From Phycisphaerales bacterium (GTDB taxonomy: Bacteria; Planctomycetota; Phycisphaerae; SM23-33): a DNA stretch of 10,343 bases. The stretch spans positions 1 through 10,343 of the forward strand of contig PMBX01000065.1 in NCBI GenBank assembly GCA_003153915.1, in the 5' to 3' direction. This document shows positions 1-5,764 of the stretch, in pieces (position 1 is the first letter of the stretch; the number at the start of each line of letters is the position of its first letter). Below the pieces are notes generated by a model. The model did not search any database. It was not told where the DNA came from and was given only the letters and a program-made list of their open reading frames with translations. Position numbers and translations under genes: made by a program.

Positions 1-103
1 CAAATTCCCAAGTTCTGAGCCCTTATGTCTTCATGCCGACTTGGTCTGCTTCCACGTTGGGCGTGAGCGGAATCAAGAAGGCGCCAACAAAAGGAGCAAT
101 GCG

Positions 104-733
104 ATGAGGAAGTGTTCACTGATTGGAGTGGTGGGTATGGTGGCGATGATGTCCATCGCCGGGGTCGTTCACGCGAGTGTAGTAGAGGGTTTCGATACCA
201 ACAATGCTGGCTGGCAAATCGGGTATGGCTCGAACTTTACCTCACCCCAGTTGTCCGCGAACTGGGTGAGTTCGGGCGGGAATCTCGGAGGGTACATCAG
301 CGGCAGCGCCAACAACCTGTATGCCACATGGACCTATGATCCATCGCCTTTCGGCGACATGACTGGCATGACGATGACTGTTGACACCATGATTACCGGC
401 AACGCGTCGGGGACAGCCCAATTGTACGTCGGTCGAGGGGGCACCTACTTCATCGATGGCACATGGCCCATTAGCACAGACACCGTCTGGACGACGCATC
501 AGGCGGTGCTTGATAGCGCCAATTTCGTGCCTTGGACCGGCGTGAACAATAACCTCTATACGCTGGCGCAGGTCCTCGCTGCACCGGATGACGTAGGCAT
601 TTTCTTCGGTGGTGGCCTTGCCTCCGGCGATGGCCTGCTGAATATCGACAACTTTGGCGTTGTTCCCGAGCCGGCGACCATGACGCTCCTGGGCCTGGGA
701 GCGATGGCGATGCTGCGAAGAAGGAGGGCTTAA
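104..733 (+). CDS. PEP-CTERM sorted exported protein, possible laminin-B-like beta domain
   Basis: A 209-residue exported protein. Residues 1-24 form a signal peptide (positive MRK, then a hydrophobic core, likely cut after VHA). The C-terminus is a classic PEP-CTERM signal: VPEP at 187-190, a hydrophobic helix (TMTLLGLGAMAML), then RRRR. In this family an exosortase recognises the PEP motif, and the protein is processed and placed on or outside the cell. The middle (about 28-185) is rich in Gly, Asn, Thr and aromatics, as in a beta-sandwich. FDTNNAGW and the later W-x-SSGGNLGGYI resemble laminin-B-type domains seen in planctomycete PEP-CTERM proteins, but I could not test this. I chose the ATG at 104 because AAGGAG lies at 91-96, seven bases upstream, and the signal peptide begins there. 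An in-frame ATG at 41 would add 21 charged residues ahead of the signal and has no such site. No enzymatic motif is visible. Confidence 0.88.
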   Translation: MRKCSLIGVVGMVAMMSIAGVVHASVVEGFDTNNAGWQIGYGSNFTSPQLSANWVSSGGNLGGYISGSANNLYATWTYDPSPFGDMTGMTMTVDTMITGNASGTAQLYVGRGGTYFIDGTWPISTDTVWTTHQAVLDSANFVPWTGVNNNLYTLAQVLAAPDDVGIFFGGGLASGDGLLNIDNFGVVPEPATMTLLGLGAMAMLRRRRA

Positions 734-1263
734 ATCTGATTACGAGCGCGTTGGCGGGGGCCGGCTGGAAACGGCTGGTCCTTGGACCATCGCGTTCCTG
801 GTGCGCGTGTCCCGCTGATGTGCCGGAGGCCGCTGAAAATGTCAGGCCTCGCAGCGCGGCCGTCATGGACGGCGAGTTCACCTGGAGCAGTGACCTTGCC
901 GTACCTTGCAGTTCGGGGCACACGTGATTTCCGCTGTAGATCGCGATGTACGCGTCCGAGAAGCGGAACTTTTTCCAAGAACACCGAGAGAAGGAAGGCT
1001 CTCCGGCCCGGTCCTGCGGCTGCACCTGTCGTAACCCGGCGGGAGCATGCAACAGCGGTACCTGGCCCCGCGCTGCACGAACGGGATGCGATGTTCGCCA
1101 GTACGGATAGCCAGATGCACCTGAGATATCGAAGGAGCGGCTGTTCGCACAGGGAAGATCGGCAGCGGAACGCTGCCGCGGTCGGCGAGTGAGGCGTTCT
1201 CCCGCCGGCGAGAATTTCAAACACACGGATCGCCCATAGCGGCGATCTCAAAGGAGCCTCAAA
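734..1263. other. 530-base intergenic stretch with no convincing gene
   Basis: No supported gene lies between the two PEP-CTERM genes. Open frames exist on both strands (for example plus 782-1192 and minus 730-1251), but they are Arg/Pro/Ala-rich, overlap one another, have no clear ribosome binding site and resemble no family I know. Short inverted repeats occur: GGTCC/GGACC at 777-788 and GAGGCC/GGCCTC at 826-850. Neither is followed by a T-run, so I do not call a terminator. The right end carries a perfect hairpin (1227-1248) and the AAGGAG of the next gene. The stretch may hold the terminator of the first gene and the promoter of the second, or be decayed coding sequence. I see no clear -35/-10 pair. 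Confidence 0.6.
1227..1248 (+). promoter_or_regulatory. Hairpin just upstream of a ribosome binding site
   Basis: GATCGCC (1228-1234) and GGCGATC (1241-1247) are perfect reverse complements around the six-base loop CATAGC. A G-T pair extends the stem to 1227/1248. The stem ends two bases before the AAGGAG at 1251-1256. In RNA it could shield the leader or affect ribosome access, and as DNA it could be a dyad operator. Both roles are inference. Confidence 0.35.
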
Positions 1264-2058
1264 ATGAAACGTTCAATTATCACTTTGTCGGCGGTGGCGG
1301 CGATCTTGGCCCTGGCGGGCACGGCATCGGCCGCTATACAGGTCAATATCTACAGTGCAGCAGCGCCTAATGTCTATGGGGGATCCACATATGCGCCTTG
1401 GTGGAGCAACGCCCAGCTTGCGGTCCGTGGCGGTTTGACCAATCAGGGCAGCGGCAACGCCGAGTACGTCCAACTCAGTAGCACGGGCGGCGTGAGTGCC
1501 GGCCAACCGGGCTATCAGGCGGTAGTCAGCGGTTTCGATAGCTGGCATGGGGTGGCCGGAGGGACTGGGGAATACGGAACCCGAGTCCACTTCATCTATG
1601 ACATCAAGGCCACCGCCGGAGAATCGCTGGCACTGGCAAACATCTCGGGCATCGATGTCTTGGAGAACGGCTGGGGCGACACAGATTATTCATGGTTCAA
1701 CTCCGCCAGCTTCAACTCCAGCACCACGTTCGACCCGCTGAAGCGAGTTGGTTACAAGGCTGACGGACTTCAAGTGACCAGCGGAAATGACATGACTGGC
1801 ATCACGGAGATCGTAGGTACTTTCGGTGCGGGATACGCCGCGTACTTCCCCAACACCTACTACGGGGGCGCCACTGCGCAAGAGGAATTGAGCCGGACCA
1901 TCGCAGATATGGAGGCCAACCTCCAGAGCTGGAAGGGCGTCTTCACATACTCGGACATTAGCGTTGATACGACGGTCAACTTTGTTCCCGAGCCGGCGAC
2001 GATGACTCTCCTAGGCCTGGGCGGGCTGGCGCTGATCCGCCGGCGCCGCGCGGCCTGA
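1264..2058 (+). CDS. PEP-CTERM sorted exported protein of unknown function
   Basis: A 264-residue exported protein. Residues 1-23 form a signal peptide (MKRS, hydrophobic core, TASA ending, likely cut before or after the Ala-Ala pair). The C-terminus has VPEP at 241-244, a hydrophobic helix and RRRRAA, which is the PEP-CTERM exosortase signal. The mature domain (about 25-238) is acidic to neutral and rich in Gly, Ser, Tyr, Trp and Asn, as expected for a beta-rich surface or matrix protein. I recognise no catalytic motif and no named domain. The ATG at 1264 is preceded by AAGGAG at 1251-1256 with a seven-base gap, the same arrangement as in the upstream PEP-CTERM gene. The sorting signal is almost the same as that of the upstream protein at DNA level, while the bodies of the two proteins do not look alike. 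No exosortase gene is in the window, so one must lie elsewhere if the protein is sorted. Confidence 0.9.
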   Translation: MKRSIITLSAVAAILALAGTASAAIQVNIYSAAAPNVYGGSTYAPWWSNAQLAVRGGLTNQGSGNAEYVQLSSTGGVSAGQPGYQAVVSGFDSWHGVAGGTGEYGTRVHFIYDIKATAGESLALANISGIDVLENGWGDTDYSWFNSASFNSSTTFDPLKRVGYKADGLQVTSGNDMTGITEIVGTFGAGYAAYFPNTYYGGATAQEELSRTIADMEANLQSWKGVFTYSDISVDTTVNFVPEPATMTLLGLGGLALIRRRRAA

Positions 2059-2086
2059 CGCAAGATTCACCAACAAGACGCAATCC

Positions 2087-2112
2087 ACGGGCGGTCTGTC
2101 GCGGCCGCCCGT
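2087..2112. terminator. Candidate bidirectional terminator between convergent genes
   Basis: ACGGGCGG (2087-2094) and CCGCCCGT (2105-2112) form a perfect eight-base GC-rich stem with a ten-base loop. Outer complementary pieces flank it: CAAGAC at 2075-2080 with GTCTTG at 2114-2119, and CGCAAGA at 2059-2065 with TCTTGCG at 2115-2121. The hairpin lies 29 bases after the stop of the PEP-CTERM gene and 38 bases past the stop of the convergent minus-strand gene, which suits transcription ending from both sides. There is no real T-run on either side, only TTGTCTT, so intrinsic termination would be weak. The call is therefore tentative. Confidence 0.5.
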
Positions 2113-2149
2113 TGTCTTGCGCAGGACGGATCGCTAAGCCGGGCCGTTG

Positions 2150-3175
2150 TTATTTATCCAGTTCCGCCAGTCCCGGTTGGTCGCGGACTACTTCCATCAT
2201 GGCGATGAGGTTTTCCGGCGGGACGTCGCGTGGGACGCCGTGGGATGGAGAGAAGATATAGCCTCCCTTGGCGCCGGCAGCCAGCAGCCTGGCTGTCATG
2301 TCGCGGACTTCCCGCACCGAGCCGAAGGGCAAGACCTTCTGAACGCTCATCCCGCCGTGAAACGCCAGCCGGCCGTGATAACGCGGCAACAGCGAGAAGA
2401 CGTCCATCACCTCCGGCTGGAATGGATTGAAGATGTTTAGGCCGATTTCCACAAGGTCGTCAAAGAGGCTGTCCACCCGCCCGCAGGAGTGCATGTAGAC
2501 GAACTTGCCCGCCTGGTGGAACGGGGCGAACATCCGCGCCAAACGCGGCTTGATGAAGTGCCTCCAGTGCGGCAGGCCCATTATAAGACCCACCTGCATC
2601 CCGTAGTCGTCACCGAAGTACATGCAGTCCACGCCCAGGCGCAGGGCGTGGCGAACCTGGTGGAGGTTGTTTTCCACGATAGCGTCCAGGAACTCCTCCA
2701 CGAACTCCGGCCGCTCGATCATGTCCATCAGCAGCGCATCCATACCGCGCATGGTCCAGGCCCGCTCGTAGAGCGAAAAACCAAGGGAATAGATGCAGAA
2801 CCTGTCGCGATGCCTGTCCAGCCTGGCGGGAATATGCCGGTAATGGGACTCACCGGCCGTGTCCGGCCATTGGAACGCCTTGAGGTCTTCGGGTTTCTTT
2901 ATGGGCCAATCGCAGGGCGTGCCGATATCCTTGTCGACGGAGCGGTCCCACACCACGCCGTATGGATCGCGGACGTGATCCTTATCCAGCCAGGCCCCGC
3001 CAGGCACCTGGCAGCCGACGCCCAGGAAATGGCCGTCCAGAAAACCGCCCAGGTCATCGGTTCCCAGCTTGGCTTTGAGCCTTTCCGCGCAGTCATGCGT
3101 CGGTCCCCAGTCCCAAGGGACATAGGGCGGCGGGCGGAAACGCAGCGCCTCGATGACGACTTGTTTTTTGGTCAT
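2150..3175 (-). CDS. URO-D superfamily protein (methyltransferase-like, not HemE)
   Basis: A 341-residue cytosolic protein with the URO-D / MtaA-type TIM-barrel pattern. Recognisable pieces are FGDDYGMQ (187-194), HSCGRV (229-234), the stretch NIFNPFQPEVMD (247-258), FHGGMSVQ (272-279) and GGYIFSPSHGVPRDVPPEN (304-322). The His-x-Cys pair at 229/231 matches the zinc site of cobamide-dependent methyltransferases such as MtaA. SPSH (309-312) sits near where that family has its last Cys, so a His could be the final ligand; this is inference. The N-terminus lacks the arginine-rich substrate motif of true uroporphyrinogen decarboxylases, so a heme role is unlikely. Such paralogues are common in planctomycetes and mostly uncharacterised. 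The ATG at 3175 has AAGG eight bases upstream (3187-3184). The gene follows the nucleoside-hydrolase-like gene after 48 bases and is probably co-transcribed with it. Substrate unknown. Confidence 0.85.
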   Translation of the reverse strand: MTKKQVVIEALRFRPPPYVPWDWGPTHDCAERLKAKLGTDDLGGFLDGHFLGVGCQVPGGAWLDKDHVRDPYGVVWDRSVDKDIGTPCDWPIKKPEDLKAFQWPDTAGESHYRHIPARLDRHRDRFCIYSLGFSLYERAWTMRGMDALLMDMIERPEFVEEFLDAIVENNLHQVRHALRLGVDCMYFGDDYGMQVGLIMGLPHWRHFIKPRLARMFAPFHQAGKFVYMHSCGRVDSLFDDLVEIGLNIFNPFQPEVMDVFSLLPRYHGRLAFHGGMSVQKVLPFGSVREVRDMTARLLAAGAKGGYIFSPSHGVPRDVPPENLIAMMEVVRDQPGLAELDK

Positions 3176-3223
3176 AATATATGCCTTGGTTGTCGGCTAA
3201 GGCCACTGCGCGAAGGCGGCAAT

Positions 3224-4198
3224 TTAAGTTCGTTGTCCCGGTGGGACCAGCATCAAGTCCTCTACCCGCCGCGCCAATACATCGTCGCCGACGGTGGGGA
3301 AGAGATAGACATGGCCTTTACCGGCGGGATCGGGCGACCAGTAGTTTTCGCATGTCTGGGCCGAATACGAAATGGCATGGCCGCGACCTTCCTGGAAGCA
3401 GTCAGCCGGTCCATGGGCGGCGTAGAGGGCGGCCAGTTGGTCCCAACTCTGACGGTCCGGGGTTTTTCCGGCAAGGAATATCTCGAAGGATCGGCGGATG
3501 GGGTTGGCGGGCGGGGCCTGGCTCATCAGCCGCCGGCCCGTGCGGACCGTGCTGCCCCAACTGCTGACAGCCAGCGGGGCCGGCCAGTGGTTAAGCACAT
3601 GCTCGCTGGAGCGGCGATCCATGCCCCAGTTGAAGGAGTCCTTGCCCTGGGGGAAACCGCCACCGGCCATGGTCACCAGTTGGCGAACCTTACGACGGAC
3701 CAGTTCCAACCCGGTCAGGGGAGACAGGTCATCACTGGTCGATTGCAGCAGCCGGGCGAGGGCCTCCAACAGGCCCACCACGCAGATGACCACACTTGCG
3801 TCGCCCTGAGCCGCCAGCATCCGCCGGTAGAGCCGCACGGCATCTTCCGCCTGCCAAGGTCCGTGCCGCGACAGCCATTCACCGCCCAGGACGTCGTTGT
3901 ATAGCGGCATGTTGCGCTCGCGGATGACGCGGTCCCGCAGGTCGCGGTAGGCGGCGTAGCGGGGATTGTCCCGCCAAGACGGCTCCAAGATGGCCCCAAC
4001 GGGGATGTTATCCCGCCCGTACCACTCGTTGATGGCCCGGACGCAGGCGGGGCAGGACTCAACCGGAACGTCGCAAATGACGGCCAGGATGTCCACTTCA
4101 CCGCGATCCGCCAGGACGTGGAAAATCGCCAGCGCACCGGCGTCGTCGCAATCGGTGTCGATATCCGTGTCCAAGATGATCTTTGTGGCTTGGCTCAT
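3224..4198 (-). CDS. Divergent nucleoside-hydrolase-like (IUNH superfamily) protein
   Basis: A 324-residue protein without a signal peptide. The N-terminal strand and aspartate cluster DTDIDTDCDDAGAL (10-23) is the calcium-binding signature of inosine-uridine nucleoside hydrolases, in the longer form with extra Asp residues. Further matches are SFNWGMD (188-194), equivalent to the EFN...D segment, and SWDQLA (251-256), where D253 would be the C-terminal calcium ligand. Several family residues differ: the Glu of EFN is Ser188, the His before the C-terminal Asp is Trp252, and the GPLTN loop reads VGLLE (141-145). The fold and metal site therefore look kept, but cleavage of ordinary ribonucleosides is doubtful, and another N- or C-glycosidic substrate is possible. 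The ATG at 4198 has AGGAAA eight bases upstream (4212-4207). It is the first gene of a likely two-gene operon with the URO-D-like gene and lies divergent to the HlyD operon. Confidence 0.82.
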   Translation of the reverse strand: MSQATKIILDTDIDTDCDDAGALAIFHVLADRGEVDILAVICDVPVESCPACVRAINEWYGRDNIPVGAILEPSWRDNPRYAAYRDLRDRVIRERNMPLYNDVLGGEWLSRHGPWQAEDAVRLYRRMLAAQGDASVVICVVGLLEALARLLQSTSDDLSPLTGLELVRRKVRQLVTMAGGGFPQGKDSFNWGMDRRSSEHVLNHWPAPLAVSSWGSTVRTGRRLMSQAPPANPIRRSFEIFLAGKTPDRQSWDQLAALYAAHGPADCFQEGRGHAISYSAQTCENYWSPDPAGKGHVYLFPTVGDDVLARRVEDLMLVPPGQRT

Positions 4199-4378
4199 GT
4201 GGCCGCTTTCCTGTCCAACAGACCGCCTCTTGCGGCGGGATTTCCACGGTGGCCTTGTTTCAGGACCATCCTTCTTCTTGCCGACCTATCTTATTGTGGA
4301 AGGGCCCTTGGCGGGATAGCATAACAGTCGGGATGCATCTGTGCGACAGGCCGGCGGCCTAGGGACAAAGGTTTTGTC
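4199..4378. promoter_or_regulatory. Divergent control region with dyad sequences
   Basis: This 180-base stretch separates two divergent transcription units, so it should hold promoters for both. I see no clear -35/-10 pair on either strand; the AT-richer part is about 4281-4298. Dyads stand out: the ten-base palindrome AAGGGCCCTT at 4300-4309, and AGGCC-GGC-GGCCT at 4348-4360. These could be operator sites. No regulator gene is present in the window to pair with them. Confidence 0.5.
4364..4378 (+). promoter_or_regulatory. Inverted repeat that encloses the ribosome binding site
   Basis: GACAAA (4364-4369) and TTTGTC (4373-4378) are perfect complements around GGT and end directly at the ATG (4379). 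The best ribosome binding site, AAAGG at 4367-4371, lies inside the stem and loop. In RNA this small hairpin could lower translation of the first gene of the operon. The stem is short and AT-rich, so the effect is uncertain. Confidence 0.3.
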
Positions 4379-5356
4379 ATGCGGCGAATCGACGGAAGGA
4401 AACAAAGTGTCCGCTCTTGCGACGGATCGGCGCCCGCGGCGGCGGAGCGACGCTGCCGTTGGGGCCTCCGCGCCCTGCCGGCGGCCCTTGTCTTGGCGGT
4501 GACGGCGGTGCCTGGCCTGGCCGTCGAGGCCATAACCAAGCCAAGCGGAGACGTGAAATTGGCCTTCGTCCACCCGGGTCTGATCGGCCGGGTACTGGTC
4601 AAGGAAGGCCAGACCGTCAAGGCCGGCCAGGTGCTCATGGAACAGGACGACTCCGCCGAGCGCCTTCAACTGGAGCAACTCCAGGTCCAGGCGGAGGACC
4701 TGACCAAGGTGGAGTACGCCCAGGCACAACTGGAACAGAAACAAGTCTATCTCAAGCGAATCAAGGAAGCCGGAACGCTGGGTACCACTCCCACGGAAAT
4801 CGAGATGGCCCAACTGGACGTCAAGGTCGCCGAGCTTTCCCTGCGGTTGGCGCAGTTCGATCACACCCAGGAGCAGCGTAAGTATCAGGAGGACGCGGCG
4901 CAGATCGAACGAATGCGCATCCGCAGCCCCATTGCCGGAAAGGTCGAGCAGATCTCGTTGAAGGCAGGCGAAGCCGCCGAAGCGCTGTCCCAGATCGTTC
5001 GCGTGGTGAGCATCGATCCGCTGTGGATCGACGTGCCCGTGGCCCTAGGCGAGGCTAGCGGATTGTCCGTTGGTGGTCAGGTGGGAGTGGTCTTCGCCTC
5101 TAACGTATTATCCGATGGAACGTCATCCGCCCCGGCTGCCAGGGCGGAAGGCAGGATCATTCACGTCGGCGCCGTCGCCGATGCCGCCAGCAACACCCTG
5201 CTGGTCCGCGTGGAGGTGGCCAACCCCGCCGCCCGACCGGCGGGAGAACGGGTCGAAGTGACATTTTCGTCGCCGGGGTCCTCCGCTGGGCCGGGCAAGC
5301 CCGCGACGCATCCGACGACACAACCGGACATGACATCACACAGCAAGAACAACTAA
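4379..5356 (+). CDS. HlyD-type periplasmic adaptor (membrane fusion protein)
   Basis: A 325-residue adaptor predicted to be exported. After a long basic N-region, the hydrophobic run LPAALVLAVTAVPGLA (33-48) looks like a signal peptide, probably cut near residue 48. Next come half of a lipoyl/barrel-sandwich domain (about 58-90, with GRVLVKEGQTVKAGQVLMEQDD-type spacing), a helical coiled-coil hairpin (about 92-177), the second lipoyl half (RIRSPIAGKVEQISLKAGE, 180-198) and a beta-barrel domain (about 213-296). The tail (297-325) is Ser/Thr/Pro-rich and looks disordered. Adaptors of this family link inner-membrane pumps to outer-membrane channels. No pump or channel is encoded beside it. The ATG at 4379 is the first possible start in a suitable context, with AAAGG seven bases upstream. 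The stop overlaps the ribosome binding site of the next gene, which suggests translational coupling. Confidence 0.85.
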   Translation: MRRIDGRKQSVRSCDGSAPAAAERRCRWGLRALPAALVLAVTAVPGLAVEAITKPSGDVKLAFVHPGLIGRVLVKEGQTVKAGQVLMEQDDSAERLQLEQLQVQAEDLTKVEYAQAQLEQKQVYLKRIKEAGTLGTTPTEIEMAQLDVKVAELSLRLAQFDHTQEQRKYQEDAAQIERMRIRSPIAGKVEQISLKAGEAAEALSQIVRVVSIDPLWIDVPVALGEASGLSVGGQVGVVFASNVLSDGTSSAPAARAEGRIIHVGAVADAASNTLLVRVEVANPAARPAGERVEVTFSSPGSSAGPGKPATHPTTQPDMTSHSKNN

Positions 5357-5360
5357 GGAG
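5354..5360 (+). promoter_or_regulatory. Ribosome binding site overlapping the upstream stop codon
   Basis: TAAGGAG contains the TAA stop of the adaptor gene (5354-5356) and a full AAGGAG, six bases before the ATG at 5367. Ribosomes finishing the adaptor would release on the site used by the next gene, so the two products are probably made in linked amounts. Confidence 0.7.
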
Positions 5361-5366
5361 CGACTC

Positions 5367-5729
5367 ATGGTGAATGGCTCGACCGATCCTGCCGGGCAGA
5401 AGCCCGTGGAACAGCAGGCCCGCGAACAGACCGGCCAGCAGCAGGTCCGCCTGCGAATGGACGAACACAACATGTCCACCAGCTACGCCAACGCTTTCCG
5501 TACCAACGGAACGGCTGAGGAGGTCCTGCTGGACTTCGGGCTTAACCTGGTAGTGCCCTCCACCCAGGGGCAGGGTCAGCCGGAGATCCTCTTCCAGGTC
5601 AACGACCGCATCGTCATGAACTACTACTCCGCCAAGCGCCTGGCGATCACGTTGAGCCAATTGATCCGGCGCCACGAGGAGCAATTCGGCGAACTGGAAA
5701 TGGACGTCAACAAGCGGCGCAAGACCTGA
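5367..5729 (+). CDS. DUF3467 family small protein
   Basis: A 120-residue cytosolic protein with no signal or membrane segment. The first 27 residues are polar and Gln-rich, probably flexible. Residues 36-115 follow the DUF3467 pattern: YANAF (40-44), EEVLLDFGLN (51-60), a Gly/Gln loop (67-71), NDRIVMNYYSAKRLAITLSQLIRRHEE (79-105) with the conserved R-I-V-M and AKRL elements, and the closing FGEL (107-110). The biochemical role of this family is unknown. The gene starts at an AAGGAG that overlaps the previous stop codon and lies 35 bases before the GAF-HlyD gene. It is therefore firmly inside the operon and may be a cytosolic partner or chaperone-like part of the same machine; that role is inference from position. 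Confidence 0.85.
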   Translation: MVNGSTDPAGQKPVEQQAREQTGQQQVRLRMDEHNMSTSYANAFRTNGTAEEVLLDFGLNLVVPSTQGQGQPEILFQVNDRIVMNYYSAKRLAITLSQLIRRHEEQFGELEMDVNKRRKT

Positions 5730-5764
5730 CACGTTTATCCGTTCTTTGGGCAGGATGAAATCGG

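Noticed and set aside
777..850. Short inverted repeats after the first PEP-CTERM gene as a terminator
   Set aside because: Stems of only five to six bases, with a two-base or a 13-base loop and no T-run.
1063..1077. Sigma-54-like promoter (TGGCCCC...CTGCA) upstream of the second PEP-CTERM gene
   Set aside because: The GG-to-GC spacing is one base short and the match is poor; it lies almost 190 bases from the start.
782..1192. A 136-codon plus-strand frame in the gap, and minus-strand frames 471-1226 and 730-1251
   Set aside because: Arg/Pro/Ala-rich composition, mutual overlap, no ribosome binding site and no recognisable domain. Frame 471-1226 also overlaps the end of the first PEP-CTERM gene.
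2150..3175. Annotation as HemE, uroporphyrinogen decarboxylase of heme synthesis
   Set aside because: The arginine-rich N-terminal substrate motif is missing, a His-x-Cys metal-type motif is present, and no heme genes are nearby.
2489..3904. A 471-codon plus-strand open frame across the two minus-strand genes
   Set aside because: It lies antisense to two recognisable families, spans their gap, shows no family motifs and has no ribosome binding site. Long antisense frames are common in GC-rich DNA.
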